The translations under genes and the position numbers were made by a program. A stretch of 64,000 nucleotides of DNA from a bacterium 1XD42-54 (GTDB taxonomy: Bacteria; Bacillota; Clostridia; Lachnospirales; Lachnospiraceae): NCBI GenBank assembly GCA_003612585.1, contig RAZH01000001.1:372001-436000 (forward strand), given 5' to 3'. Numbering within the stretch: position 1 is the first letter of the stretch; each line of letters starts with the position of its first letter. Below the pieces are notes generated by a model, which worked only from the letters and a program-made list of their open reading frames with translations, made no database searches and was not told the origin of the DNA. Positions 34,887 to 44,084 of the stretch are shown piece by piece.

Positions 34887-35804
34887 TTACCTCCAATAGT
34901 CCCTGTTCATCGTGCATCGCCTGATCAGCCATGCCGGAAGCCGTCTAAAATTCTTCCCCAGCCGATAGCCAACCAGCTTGCAGCCGCTTTGCCAGACCAG
35001 CTTCGGAAGAAGGTACGCTTTATTATTTTTTATCAGATAAACGGCCGTCTGCTTTACCATACGAACACCCTCATTTTCTGACCGGACACATGCAAAAATT
35101 TCCGGATGCTCTGCCTGCGACACGCCGAGATCAAAGTTCCGCCGAAGCTGCTGCACTCCGCTGTAGTTATGCGAATGAATCACCCTTGCCTGTGCACAAT
35201 ACGCAACCGCTCTTCCATTTTGGATCAGCTTCCCTGCAAAAATCATATCCTCATTAAAAATCGTATGCCGTACAAAGCCGCCCAATTCCTCATATGCGCT
35301 TCTCCGATACATGGCGCACACATCTGAACAGAAAAATGTCTTAATACCAAGCTTCGGCAAGTCTGCCGCTGTCTGAATCCGGCTTTCCTCTCCATAATTA
35401 AACCCGCGTATATAGCGCTCAATCACACCGCAGTCCTGCGCAGGAAGCTGGCGCGCATATGCCGCACACACAAGCTCAGATGCAAACGCGCGATACAGCT
35501 CCTCGATCAGCCTGTCATTCTCCGGCTGTGCATCCTGTGTCAGAAACAGAAGAAATTCTCCCTTAAGCTGCGCCGCCGCCATATGCCGCGTCCCCCCATG
35601 GTCGAACTCGCTCTTCCGAATGTGGATGACCTCAACATTCGAATATCCAGCAATACAGCCCTCATCAAAGAACTGCCGCTCCGTATTCACCAGCAGGATT
35701 CTGGAAGGCCTTACGGTCTGGCTCTCCAGTCGCTCCAGCAACTGCCGAAGCCCAATCCCCGGCCGATAGACCGGAATCACCACGTCAATCTCAGCTCCTG
35801 CCAT
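34887..35804 (-). CDS. family 2 glycosyltransferase (rhamnosyltransferase-like)
   Basis: GT-A fold enzyme of 305 residues. It starts EIDVVIPVYRPGIGLRQLLERL. It has the family's FDHGGTRHMAA motif near residue 65 and FLTQDAQPEND, where the acidic pair binds metal-nucleotide. HDHGGTR/FDHGGTR-type motifs are usual for rhamnosyltransferases, which fits the rfb genes of this cluster. The start at 35804 has GGAGG five bases upstream. Confidence 0.87.
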   Translation of the reverse strand: MAGAEIDVVIPVYRPGIGLRQLLERLESQTVRPSRILLVNTERQFFDEGCIAGYSNVEVIHIRKSEFDHGGTRHMAAAQLKGEFLLFLTQDAQPENDRLIEELYRAFASELVCAAYARQLPAQDCGVIERYIRGFNYGEESRIQTAADLPKLGIKTFFCSDVCAMYRRSAYEELGGFVRHTIFNEDMIFAGKLIQNGRAVAYCAQARVIHSHNYSGVQQLRRNFDLGVSQAEHPEIFACVRSENEGVRMVKQTAVYLIKNNKAYLLPKLVWQSGCKLVGYRLGKNFRRLPAWLIRRCTMNRDYWR

Positions 35805-35865
35805 TCTTTCCTCCATCGTCCATCCCTGAACATTCAAAAACTGTTCTTCAAAGTCAGCCATTCTG

Positions 35866-37041
35866 TCACTGAATTCCGGTGTCCGAAATTATCTTATTGC
35901 TGATCTCCTGCACGGTCTGGGACGGCGTATAATTTTCCTCCCCAAACAGCCATGCATGAAGCTGTGTTACATTGGCTGCCAGATCGACCGGTATCACACA
36001 GTCGCCTGCTGCAATATCCGCCGTTGTCTGATTGAACGGAAATCCCGTTGAATCTGCAATCTTGTATTTTGCAATGCCGGTCGCCAGTGTAATCAGCTCC
36101 GTATTGCTCAGACTGGTTGAAATATAGTCGAGCATCGTATTGACAAGCGGAAGCAAACCTGTCACACCTTTTGCCTGTGCCGCTTCAAAAATCTTTCCGA
36201 GAACCGTTCTCTGACGCTCAGTCCGTTTGTAATCCCATCCTTCTGTATAGCGAATCCGGCAGTAAGCCATGGCCTGAAGACCGTTTACTTTCTGATAGCC
36301 CGCGGACTGAATCTCTTCATATTCCGTAATCCCCGCAACCTGTGATGTCTCCACGAGATAACCGTTCAGCCATCCGCGCTCTTCTTCTGTGATGTCAAGC
36401 TCGATTCCGCCCAGAAGATCAACTGCTTCAATGATTGCATTGAAATCAACGGTCACAAAATCAGAAATATCCAAATCCAGATTTTTGTTCAGCATATTCA
36501 CTGCACGCTCCGCTCCGCCGCCTGCAAAACACTCGGTAGCCTTACGGTATTCTCCGTTTGTATTGTCCAGATACGTATCGCGGTAAACCGAGACAAGCTT
36601 TACATCTCCGGTGCGCTCATTAATACTCGCCACCATAATCGTATCGCTGTTTGTCCCGCTCTCAAGCTGTCCTTCCCTGGAGTCCACACCAAACAATGCA
36701 ATATTACGGTACCCGGATTTTCCGATTCCTGTATTAATCAGAATATCCTTCAGCTTCACACGGTCCATGCGGCCAAGCTGTGCCACTACAAAAAGTCCAA
36801 GCGCTAACACAAGAAGTACAATCACCTCAATCGCAAATATCAGTTTTCTGTGTTTTTTCTTCTTTTTCCCATTACCTGCGTTTCCATCCGGCCCATAATA
36901 ACCGCCCGGCCCGCCATACCCTGGCTGTCCATAATAGCCATTCGGCTGTCCATAATAACCGTTTGGGTCATGATAGCCGCCCTGTCCGTAATAACCGTTC
37001 GAATCGTTATAATTTCCCGTTTTGTCCTTTCTTTTCTTCAT
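35866..37041 (-). CDS. LytR-CpsA-Psr (LCP) family ligase
   Basis: Membrane-anchored phosphotransferase that attaches polyprenyl-linked glycopolymers to peptidoglycan, 391 residues. The cytoplasmic N-terminus (about 1-55) is Gly/Tyr-rich with repeated NGYYGQ. A membrane helix (IFAIEVIVLLVLALGLFVVA) follows, then the LCP domain: FGVDSREGQ, VASINERTGDVKLVSVYRDT and YCRIRYTEGWDYKRTERQRT, with the arginines and aspartates of the active site. In this cluster it is the obvious final attachment enzyme. The start at 37041 follows AGAAGGG. Confidence 0.94.
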   Translation of the reverse strand: MKKRKDKTGNYNDSNGYYGQGGYHDPNGYYGQPNGYYGQPGYGGPGGYYGPDGNAGNGKKKKKHRKLIFAIEVIVLLVLALGLFVVAQLGRMDRVKLKDILINTGIGKSGYRNIALFGVDSREGQLESGTNSDTIMVASINERTGDVKLVSVYRDTYLDNTNGEYRKATECFAGGGAERAVNMLNKNLDLDISDFVTVDFNAIIEAVDLLGGIELDITEEERGWLNGYLVETSQVAGITEYEEIQSAGYQKVNGLQAMAYCRIRYTEGWDYKRTERQRTVLGKIFEAAQAKGVTGLLPLVNTMLDYISTSLSNTELITLATGIAKYKIADSTGFPFNQTTADIAAGDCVIPVDLAANVTQLHAWLFGEENYTPSQTVQEISNKIISDTGIQ

Positions 37042-37075
37042 GAATTTCCCTTCTTTCATTGTTCTGTGGAACGCT

Positions 37076-38476
37076 TCAATATGCATTCTTATTTACAAAC
37101 CCTTTAAACACCGTCAGAAACAGGATTTTGATATCCAGCCCGACTGTCCAGTTTTCAATATAATACAAATCATAGTCAATTCTCTTTTTAATTGAAGTAT
37201 TTCCCCTGTAACCATTCACCTGGGCCCAGCCAGTCATCCCCGGTCTCACCTGGTGTTTTATCATATACCGCGGAATTTCTTCGCGGAACTTTTCCACAAA
37301 CTGGGGCCGCTCAGGCCTCGGTCCCACCAGGCTCATGTCTCCTTTCAGTACATTAAAGAGCTGCGGCAACTCGTCGATGCTTGTCTTGCGGATAATCTTT
37401 CCGATCCTGGTTACTCTCGGATCATTCTTTACCGTCCAGCCCTTGCTTTCCTCTTTCTTCGTCTGTACTTCCATCGAGCGGAATTTATACATCTGAAACG
37501 GCCTGTTGTGCAACCCTACTCGTTCCTGTTTAAAGATCAGCGGTCCCTTGGAAGTCGCCTTGATCAGAATCGCAGTCAGGATCATCAGCGGTGAAAACAG
37601 CACGATACAGCAGATGGAGCCTACAATATCCATCACCCGCTTCACCATCATATGGAAGGTATTAGACAGCGGCACGTGACGGATGTTTACGACCGGAAGT
37701 CCCAGAAGGTCCTCTGTATACGGCTTGGTCGGTATGATTTTACTGTAATCCGGAATAAACTTTGTATGCACGCCTGACTTTTCACACATTGCAACAATGC
37801 GCTCCAGCTTGTCATATTCGTTCAGTCCGAGCGTAATTGCAATCTCGTCCGGGTGATTCCCTTCCAAGATGCTTCCCAGACTGCCGGTAAAGCTCAGTAC
37901 CTCAATGCCACGGTAAACAGTGCCTGGCGGCACGTTATCATCAAGGATTCCCATAACCTTGTAGCCCCACTGCGGATTCTGCACAATGCGGTCAATATAC
38001 TGTTCCGCTGCCCGGCTGTACCCTACCAGAATCACATGCTTCAGATTCAATCCAATCCGCCTGACATTCATCAGCACCATGCGCACGGCGTTTCGCTCCA
38101 GGAAGGTGAGCGTCACATTCAGAATAAGAAATAAAGCGACAAGGCGTCTCGAAACGTCTCCCTGACGAAGCAAATACAGCATTGCCATGAAGGTCAGTCC
38201 GCCGAGCACGTTCGCTTTGACAATGTTGCTGCCTTCTAGCCGGCGGCCCTGCACGCGCTTGGGCGTATACAGGCTGCACGCATAGTACAGCACAAGGAAA
38301 AACGGCGTAACAAACACAAGCGCCATCATATAAAATTCCGGCGGCAGAACACCTACTTCTCTTTCACTTACCCTTACCATCATGACGTACCATGCAATCA
38401 GATACGACACAACGATGACCATCCCGTCCAGAATTACCTGAAGCCGGTTAAAATATTTCTGGTTATCCTTAATCAA
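37076..38476 (-). CDS. polyprenyl-phosphate sugar phosphotransferase (WbaP/WcaJ-like)
   Basis: Initiating enzyme that puts a sugar-1-phosphate on undecaprenyl phosphate, 466 residues. Four or five N-terminal membrane segments are followed by a CoA-binding-like middle (VGYSRAAEQYIDRIVQN) and the C-terminal sugar transferase domain: KRVMDIVGSICCIVLFSP, FKQERVGLHNRPFQMYKFRS, DELPQLFNVLKGDMSLVGPR and PGMTGWAQVNG. The start is TTG at 38476 with AGGG eight bases upstream. It starts the lipid-linked chain that the other enzymes extend. Confidence 0.95.
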   Translation of the reverse strand: MIKDNQKYFNRLQVILDGMVIVVSYLIAWYVMMVRVSEREVGVLPPEFYMMALVFVTPFFLVLYYACSLYTPKRVQGRRLEGSNIVKANVLGGLTFMAMLYLLRQGDVSRRLVALFLILNVTLTFLERNAVRMVLMNVRRIGLNLKHVILVGYSRAAEQYIDRIVQNPQWGYKVMGILDDNVPPGTVYRGIEVLSFTGSLGSILEGNHPDEIAITLGLNEYDKLERIVAMCEKSGVHTKFIPDYSKIIPTKPYTEDLLGLPVVNIRHVPLSNTFHMMVKRVMDIVGSICCIVLFSPLMILTAILIKATSKGPLIFKQERVGLHNRPFQMYKFRSMEVQTKKEESKGWTVKNDPRVTRIGKIIRKTSIDELPQLFNVLKGDMSLVGPRPERPQFVEKFREEIPRYMIKHQVRPGMTGWAQVNGYRGNTSIKKRIDYDLYYIENWTVGLDIKILFLTVFKGFVNKNAY

Positions 38477-38501
38477 AACATTTTCCCTCTTGCCCTGATC
38501 C

Positions 38502-39458
38502 TTATCTCCTGCCTAATCTTGCCAGATTACCCCAGAGCTCACACTGTATTCTCAGATAATGTCCAAGATTTTTCTTTTGGAACTTTACCTTTTTGCTTCT
38601 GTCACACAACCGAATCCCCTTCCATAACCCTGTAATGTACTCTCTGCCATAGCCTTTTTTCAAAAAGAAAATCATCTTAATTGCAAAACCTGCCAGAAGA
38701 AACGGCAGATTCAGCAAAAGCTGAAGGCACGGCATATTTTTATAAACTAGATAAACGCTGTTCCTGGAAGAGTATTTTGTTTTAAATTCATTATACACAG
38801 AGCCGCTGGTCGCGCTCCCCACATGGCGAACCACTGCCTCCGGTATGTAATAGTTTCGGTACCCTGCAATTCTTGCACGATAAGCAACATCCACATCTTC
38901 CAGATATGCAAAATGTACCTCGTCAAAAAGACCAATCTCATCAAAAACATCCCTACGGTAAATCGCAGCCCCCGCACACGCAGAAAAAATTTTCCGTCTG
39001 CGGCAGTAATCACCAGCCGGTCTGTTTTTCCCCCACGCAAATGCCCAGCCAAGGGCACAGTAATAATCGCCGCCATTGTCCATCCGGCCGGGGTCCTGCA
39101 TCTGTATCATTTTGGAGGCGCAGGAGAAGCTGTCCGGATACTTTTTGATTGCTTCTGTGAGCGCCTCCACAAAGGTCGGCTCACAGACAGTATCATTATT
39201 CAGCAGGATCACATACGGCGTCTTTGTCATCTGAATCCCGATATTCACTGCCCTGCAAAAGCCATAATTTTCCTCAAGAACCCTGAGCGTCACTTCGGGA
39301 TATTCGTCCCGGATAATGGAAACGCTCTCATCTTCAGAACCATTGTCCACCACAATCACCGGCAGCGAATCAATGGTCTGCCTGCGCAGGCTTTCCAGGC
39401 ATGGACGCAGATACGCTGCGCCATTTAGATTCGGTATTACTACAGTAACTTCCTGCAT
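38502..39458 (-). CDS. family 2 glycosyltransferase
   Basis: 318-residue GT2: VTVVIPNLNGAAYLRPCLESL, VDNGSEDESV, LLNNDTVCEPTF (DxD-like NDT) and DEVHFAYLEDVDVAYRARIAGY (ED motif, likely catalytic base). The C-terminal part is basic with one amphipathic/hydrophobic segment (LLLNLPFLLAGFAIKMIFF). It resembles rhamnosyl/galactofuranosyl-type GT2 enzymes; the acceptor is unknown. AGGAG lies nine bases before the ATG. Confidence 0.92.
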   Translation of the reverse strand: MQEVTVVIPNLNGAAYLRPCLESLRRQTIDSLPVIVVDNGSEDESVSIIRDEYPEVTLRVLEENYGFCRAVNIGIQMTKTPYVILLNNDTVCEPTFVEALTEAIKKYPDSFSCASKMIQMQDPGRMDNGGDYYCALGWAFAWGKNRPAGDYCRRRKIFSACAGAAIYRRDVFDEIGLFDEVHFAYLEDVDVAYRARIAGYRNYYIPEAVVRHVGSATSGSVYNEFKTKYSSRNSVYLVYKNMPCLQLLLNLPFLLAGFAIKMIFFLKKGYGREYITGLWKGIRLCDRSKKVKFQKKNLGHYLRIQCELWGNLARLGRR

Positions 39459-39501
39459 CGTATTTTTCTCCTGTCTGCATTTTGCAAGCTACGCTTCTGC
39501 C

Positions 39502-41397
39502 CTATATGCGCAGTGAAAAGTTGTGCTTGCTTAAAGTCAGATTTTTATTATAGCACGGATCTCCGTCTTTTAGGAAGTCTTTCCATTTTTCCTGTGCATA
39601 TTGCACTTCTTTTTTATGGCGCTCCTTCTTTTCATCGTCTACACCGCGCGAACGCGATTCATAATGATACAGTTCCACAAACGGATCGTACACAATCCGA
39701 TAACCGGACGTAACAATCTTCAGACAGAGATCCACGTCGTTGAAAGCTACGCTCAGCTTTTCTTCCAAGCCGCCCATCTCTTCATACACACTGCGCTTTA
39801 CCATGGCGCAGGCTGCCGTTACGCCGCTTAAATTCATCTGAACTGATGCCCGGTGCATATACCCGGCCCGTTTTCGCGACATATTAACAAACGCATGGTC
39901 GGCCAGTCCGCCAAGACCGATGATAACGCCTGCATGCTGAATCGTATGATCCGGAAAATAAAGTTTTGCGCCTACCATTGCCACCTCATCCCGCATACAG
40001 TTGGAAAGCATCTCCTTCATCCAACCCTTTGTGATGACCTCCGTGTCATTGTTCAGCAAAAGCAGATATTCGCCTTTTGCCTGACGCGCAGCATAATTGT
40101 TGATGGCCGAATAATTAAATTCTCTATCCCAGTATAACACACGAACATGGTTTTTGCCGTCTATTTCTTTGTAATAGGAAAAAGTTTCCTGTTTTGTACT
40201 GTTATTTTCAACGATCAGAATCTCATAATTCTCATATTCTGTCTTTTCCCACACCGATTCCAGGCATTTCTGAAGAGATTCCTTTTCATCCCTGTTTGGA
40301 ATGATAATGGATACCATCGGAGTTCCTTTGAGCGCATACCGCACCCGGTAATAGCCCAGATCGTCTGTCTCTTCTACAGAAGCTTCCACGCCTTTCCGTG
40401 CCAGGTGGGCCTCCACTGCCCGTTTCCCTGCGTCAAACGCATAGAGCTTGCTGTCAGGGTTGTCGGAGGTAGAAGCGCTGTGCGTGCGCCAGTGGTACAG
40501 CACGCGGTGGACATGCGCAATGCGCCGGGCTTCTTCGGTACACCGGAAAATAAAATCATAATCCTGCGCCCCGTCAAATTCCCGTCGAAAACCACCCACT
40601 TTCTCTGCAATACTTCTCCGTACCACAAAAAAGTGACAGATATAATTATTCGAGCGAAGCAAATCGAGGTTGAAATCTGGCTTCATATTCGGAATCAGAT
40701 GCTTCGTCGCCCTTTTATTTACCTTATCTTCATCTGTATAAACAATGTCTGTACTCTCATCTTCGGCAATCTTTGCCATAATCTCATACAGCGCATCCGG
40801 TTCCAGCAAGTCATCATGATCCAGAAGACCGATAAAATCACCCTCTGCCATTTTGATCGCCTCATTTGTATTCCCGGAAATCCCAAAATTCTCTTTCAGT
40901 ATGCGGTAGCGGATGCGCGAATCTTTCTCCTGATATTCCCGTACAATACGGGTCAGTTCTGTTTCACGCTGATCCTCTGCCATTTTTTCCTGCCCGCCGG
41001 CTGATGCGCCGTCTTTGCTTTTCCTGTTATCTCCACCGACCTGCGGACTTGCATCCACAATGCACAGCTCCCAGTTTCCATACGTCTGAGCGCAGACAGA
41101 TTCAATCATCTCCCGCAAAAAGCGCTCCGGTGTCCGATAAACCGGGACAACAATGCTGAACCGAACGGGACGCTCAAACACTGCGTTTCTCTGCCGTTCC
41201 AGCTCCTTCTGCGTCACCTGGTTCAGACTGTACCACGTTTCATAGTCAATGTCCTGCGTCTGATACCGTTCAATCAGCCGGATCAGAAACTGTTTCAGAC
41301 CGTGACGCTGCAGATAACGCCATCCTTTTTTGATATGCTCTGCTGAAAGCGCACCCAGCAGTTTTCCCCACTGAACGCCGTATTCCTTATCTCCCAT
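39502..41397 (-). CDS. double-domain family 2 glycosyltransferase
   Basis: 631 residues with two GT2 domains. The first runs from about residue 78 (RFSIVVPVYRTPERFLREMI, LLDHDDLLEPDALY, DEDKVNKR, GGFRREFDGAQDYDF). The second starts near 358 (PMVSIIIPNRDEKESLQKCL, LLLNNDTEVITKGW, AFNDVDLCLKIVTSGYRI). Both domains keep DxD-like motifs, so both may be active, adding two sugars or building a disaccharide unit. The C-terminus (DPCYNKNLTLSKHNFSLRI) is shared with the enzymes at 44085 and 45652. GGAGG precedes the start. Confidence 0.92.
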   Translation of the reverse strand: MGDKEYGVQWGKLLGALSAEHIKKGWRYLQRHGLKQFLIRLIERYQTQDIDYETWYSLNQVTQKELERQRNAVFERPVRFSIVVPVYRTPERFLREMIESVCAQTYGNWELCIVDASPQVGGDNRKSKDGASAGGQEKMAEDQRETELTRIVREYQEKDSRIRYRILKENFGISGNTNEAIKMAEGDFIGLLDHDDLLEPDALYEIMAKIAEDESTDIVYTDEDKVNKRATKHLIPNMKPDFNLDLLRSNNYICHFFVVRRSIAEKVGGFRREFDGAQDYDFIFRCTEEARRIAHVHRVLYHWRTHSASTSDNPDSKLYAFDAGKRAVEAHLARKGVEASVEETDDLGYYRVRYALKGTPMVSIIIPNRDEKESLQKCLESVWEKTEYENYEILIVENNSTKQETFSYYKEIDGKNHVRVLYWDREFNYSAINNYAARQAKGEYLLLLNNDTEVITKGWMKEMLSNCMRDEVAMVGAKLYFPDHTIQHAGVIIGLGGLADHAFVNMSRKRAGYMHRASVQMNLSGVTAACAMVKRSVYEEMGGLEEKLSVAFNDVDLCLKIVTSGYRIVYDPFVELYHYESRSRGVDDEKKERHKKEVQYAQEKWKDFLKDGDPCYNKNLTLSKHNFSLRI

Positions 41398-41417
41398 AAG
41401 GCCTCCTCAAATCCGGT

Positions 41418-42548
41418 CTAAAAATTCTCATATTTCAGGATTGTATCTGTAATATACCGCGCCTGTTCCAATTCCAGATTATAAAACAGCGGCAGCCGTA
41501 CCAGGCGCTCACTCTCCTTTGTTGTATAAACATCCTCGCCGTGAAAACGCCCGAACCGCTGGCCCGCCTTTGCCGAGTGAAGCGGAACATAGTGGAACAC
41601 GGCATGGATTCCGTTTTCTTTCAGATACCCGATAAACGCAGTCCGCACGCTGATATCCTTCAGCTTCAGGTAAAACATATGTGCATTGTGCACCGCATAA
41701 TCCGGAACTGTCGGAAGCTCAATCGCTCCCTGCGCAGCCAGCGGCGTCAAAGCCTCCCGGTAATGGTCATAGATTGCCATTCGTTTGTCGTTAATCTCTT
41801 CTGCCAGCTCCAGCTGTGCATATAAATATGCCGCATTCATATCGCTCGGCAGATAGGAGGACCCGTAATCTACCCATGTATACTTGTCCACCTGACCGCG
41901 GAAAAATTTGCTGCGGTCCGTCCCCTTTTCCCGGAGGATTTCCGCTCGCTCCTGATATCTGTCGTCCTGAAACAGAACAGCGCCTCCCTCGCCCATCGTA
42001 TAATTTTTCGTCTCATGAAAGCTGTAGCAGCCAAAATCCCCGATTGTTCCAAGCGCACGTCCTTTGTACCAGGCATTCACCCCCTGCGCCGCATCCTCGA
42101 CGACCACCAGATTATATTTTTTCGCAATTGCCAGAATTTCATCCATTGCACAGGCCACTCCTGCGTAATGCACCACGGCTATCGCCTTTGTTTTCTCTGT
42201 AATTGCTGCCTCGATCAGATTCTCGTCAATGTTCATCGTATCCGGCCGGATATCGACAAAAACAATCTTTGCCCCGCGCAGCACAAAAGCATCCGCTGTA
42301 GATACAAACGTATAGGAAGGCATAATCACCTCATCTCCCGGCTGGATATCCGAAAGATACGCTGCCATTTCCAGCGCATGCGTACAGGAAGTCGTCAACA
42401 GGCAGTGCTTTGCCTGAAAATTAGTACACATCCACTCAGAACATTTTTTCGTAAACGGCCCATCCCCGCAGAGCTTTCCGTTTTGCATGGCCTGCTGCAT
42501 ATATGCAAGCTCCCTGCCCGTACACGGCGCCATATTAAAATCTATCAT
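41418..42548 (-). CDS. rffA: dTDP-4-amino-4,6-dideoxygalactose transaminase (RffA/WecE)
   Basis: PLP-dependent sugar aminotransferase of 376 residues that converts dTDP-4-keto-6-deoxy-D-glucose to the 4-amino sugar. It starts IDFNMAPCTGRELAYMQQAM. TTSCTHALEMAA and VEDAAQGVNAWYKGRALG are usual, and SFHETKNYTMGEGGA contains the PLP lysine. Its substrate is the product of RfbB encoded in the same cluster, so the finished polymer may carry an amino-dideoxy sugar besides rhamnose. The start at 42548 follows AAAGGAAGG. Confidence 0.9.
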   Translation of the reverse strand: MIDFNMAPCTGRELAYMQQAMQNGKLCGDGPFTKKCSEWMCTNFQAKHCLLTTSCTHALEMAAYLSDIQPGDEVIMPSYTFVSTADAFVLRGAKIVFVDIRPDTMNIDENLIEAAITEKTKAIAVVHYAGVACAMDEILAIAKKYNLVVVEDAAQGVNAWYKGRALGTIGDFGCYSFHETKNYTMGEGGAVLFQDDRYQERAEILREKGTDRSKFFRGQVDKYTWVDYGSSYLPSDMNAAYLYAQLELAEEINDKRMAIYDHYREALTPLAAQGAIELPTVPDYAVHNAHMFYLKLKDISVRTAFIGYLKENGIHAVFHYVPLHSAKAGQRFGRFHGEDVYTTKESERLVRLPLFYNLELEQARYITDTILKYENF

Positions 42549-42655
42549 CTTTATCCTTCCTTTCGGTATGTAACTGTAAAACTCTGTTTTCAATTGTACA
42601 CTCCCGGATGCTGATACGCCTTCTCCGGCTTCTTTCCGGCCCTTTCACAAGCCTT

Positions 42656-44026
42656 TTAGTAATAATTGGGCAGGAATACCGCGAAATGCGCATACAGGCC
42701 CAAAATTACTGCAAATATTCCCATATGCTGATAAAAAATCCTGCTCCAGTGGTCGCTCTTCACCCATTTTTTTATAATATTCCGATAACCAAGTGTTACA
42801 AAATACAGAAGCGGAAGCAGCATTGGTATGCTGTAGCGCCCCTGAGGCTGATAATCGGAAGCATACGAATAATATACATTCAAAATGTTCGGAATAATCA
42901 GAGCAAGCAGCATACACCAGTTCAGCCAGCCCTGTGCTCTCCAATGCCCTTTTTCGCGCACACCGTACAGCTCCTTCAGACTCAGCAGCGTACCAAGAAG
43001 CCCTGTGATCAGAAACGCCCACCACATTGCATAAATGCCCCAGGGCTGCATAATGGACATAGCGCCAAACGTACCGATAAAGCTGCGCAGCACAAGATCA
43101 ATCCACATATATCCAAGCGGCGCCTTGTTGAACAGCATGGTAAACGGCGTAAGTCCCCAGTCTTTTGGTACAGATGCCTGCGAAGGCTTATATCCGTCTT
43201 TAGCATACAGCTCCGCGCACTGATGCATGGCCTCTCTTCCAAGAAAATCCCCGTCATAAATCATATAATTGCGGATAAACCACCATCCTGCCAGTACGAG
43301 CACGATTGCAGAGATAAAAATCCCTTTCTGAAGCAGCTCCTTCACATCCCACGTTTTCTTTTCGCCGAACAGAATTGTGAGCACAAAAAGCAAGATACTG
43401 CACAGGATAAATCCATAAGCATTATAATAGGAGAGTGTACAGATTGCAATACCAACCGCCAGCAATGTACAATTTCCCCAGGTCCAGCCACCTTTCACTG
43501 CCCGAATCCACGCATACAGAATCATAGCCCCCGAAAACAGCGCCAAAGAATCATTATTTACATAGGAAGACAGAAATGCCATGTTCGGAAAAAAGGCTGC
43601 CACCAGCACGAACATCCAGGTTTCTCTTCTCGAAAAAAGCTGTTTGGCAATCCGGATTGCAAAAAATACAGTCCCTACGCCGAAAAATACGCTGACCATA
43701 CGCGCTGCCATCAAAAGCGCATAAGCGTGATCATTGAAAAAGCTCATCAGCTTCATGGAAACCGCACACAGCATGTACGCGAGAATCGGATTAAAAGCAT
43801 AAGAAATTCCCCATGTTTTATTCAGAATTTCCGGCGCATCGCCCCGCGGCAGTGTTCCGTATTCATAAATATACTGTGCAACCTGATAGCGCATCGTCTC
43901 ATCCGGCGACACGCCAAGCGGCTGTACTCTGGCCCACATTGTGTAATACACTGCAATGGCCAGCAGGAACAGAATTTCTATTTTGTATTCTTTTTTCATT
44001 CCTCTGATGCTTTGAATCGGGTTCAT
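42656..44026 (-). CDS. DUF2142-like polytopic membrane protein (putative GT-C glycosyltransferase)
   Basis: 456 residues with about ten or eleven hydrophobic segments. The first extracellular loop has PLGVSPDETMRYQVAQYI; the acidic pair DE after the first helix is usual for GT-C enzymes that use polyprenyl-phosphate sugars. The C-terminal SDYQPQGRYSIPMLLPLLY matches DUF2142 proteins. It could add a side-chain sugar outside the membrane; no donor-synthesis gene for it was found next to it. AGGAG precedes the start at 44026. Confidence 0.75.
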   Translation of the reverse strand: MNPIQSIRGMKKEYKIEILFLLAIAVYYTMWARVQPLGVSPDETMRYQVAQYIYEYGTLPRGDAPEILNKTWGISYAFNPILAYMLCAVSMKLMSFFNDHAYALLMAARMVSVFFGVGTVFFAIRIAKQLFSRRETWMFVLVAAFFPNMAFLSSYVNNDSLALFSGAMILYAWIRAVKGGWTWGNCTLLAVGIAICTLSYYNAYGFILCSILLFVLTILFGEKKTWDVKELLQKGIFISAIVLVLAGWWFIRNYMIYDGDFLGREAMHQCAELYAKDGYKPSQASVPKDWGLTPFTMLFNKAPLGYMWIDLVLRSFIGTFGAMSIMQPWGIYAMWWAFLITGLLGTLLSLKELYGVREKGHWRAQGWLNWCMLLALIIPNILNVYYSYASDYQPQGRYSIPMLLPLLYFVTLGYRNIIKKWVKSDHWSRIFYQHMGIFAVILGLYAHFAVFLPNYY

Positions 44027-44084
44027 GGTTGGACTCCTCATTTATGGATTTCACTTATTGGGTGTTGATGTTTGATTGGGCTGT

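Noticed and set aside
42608-44068. A 486-codon open frame on the plus strand
   Set aside because: It is antisense to the DUF2142-like membrane protein, whose frame has a start with AGGAG and clear membrane helices. The plus-strand product is His/Lys/Arg-rich without any motif.
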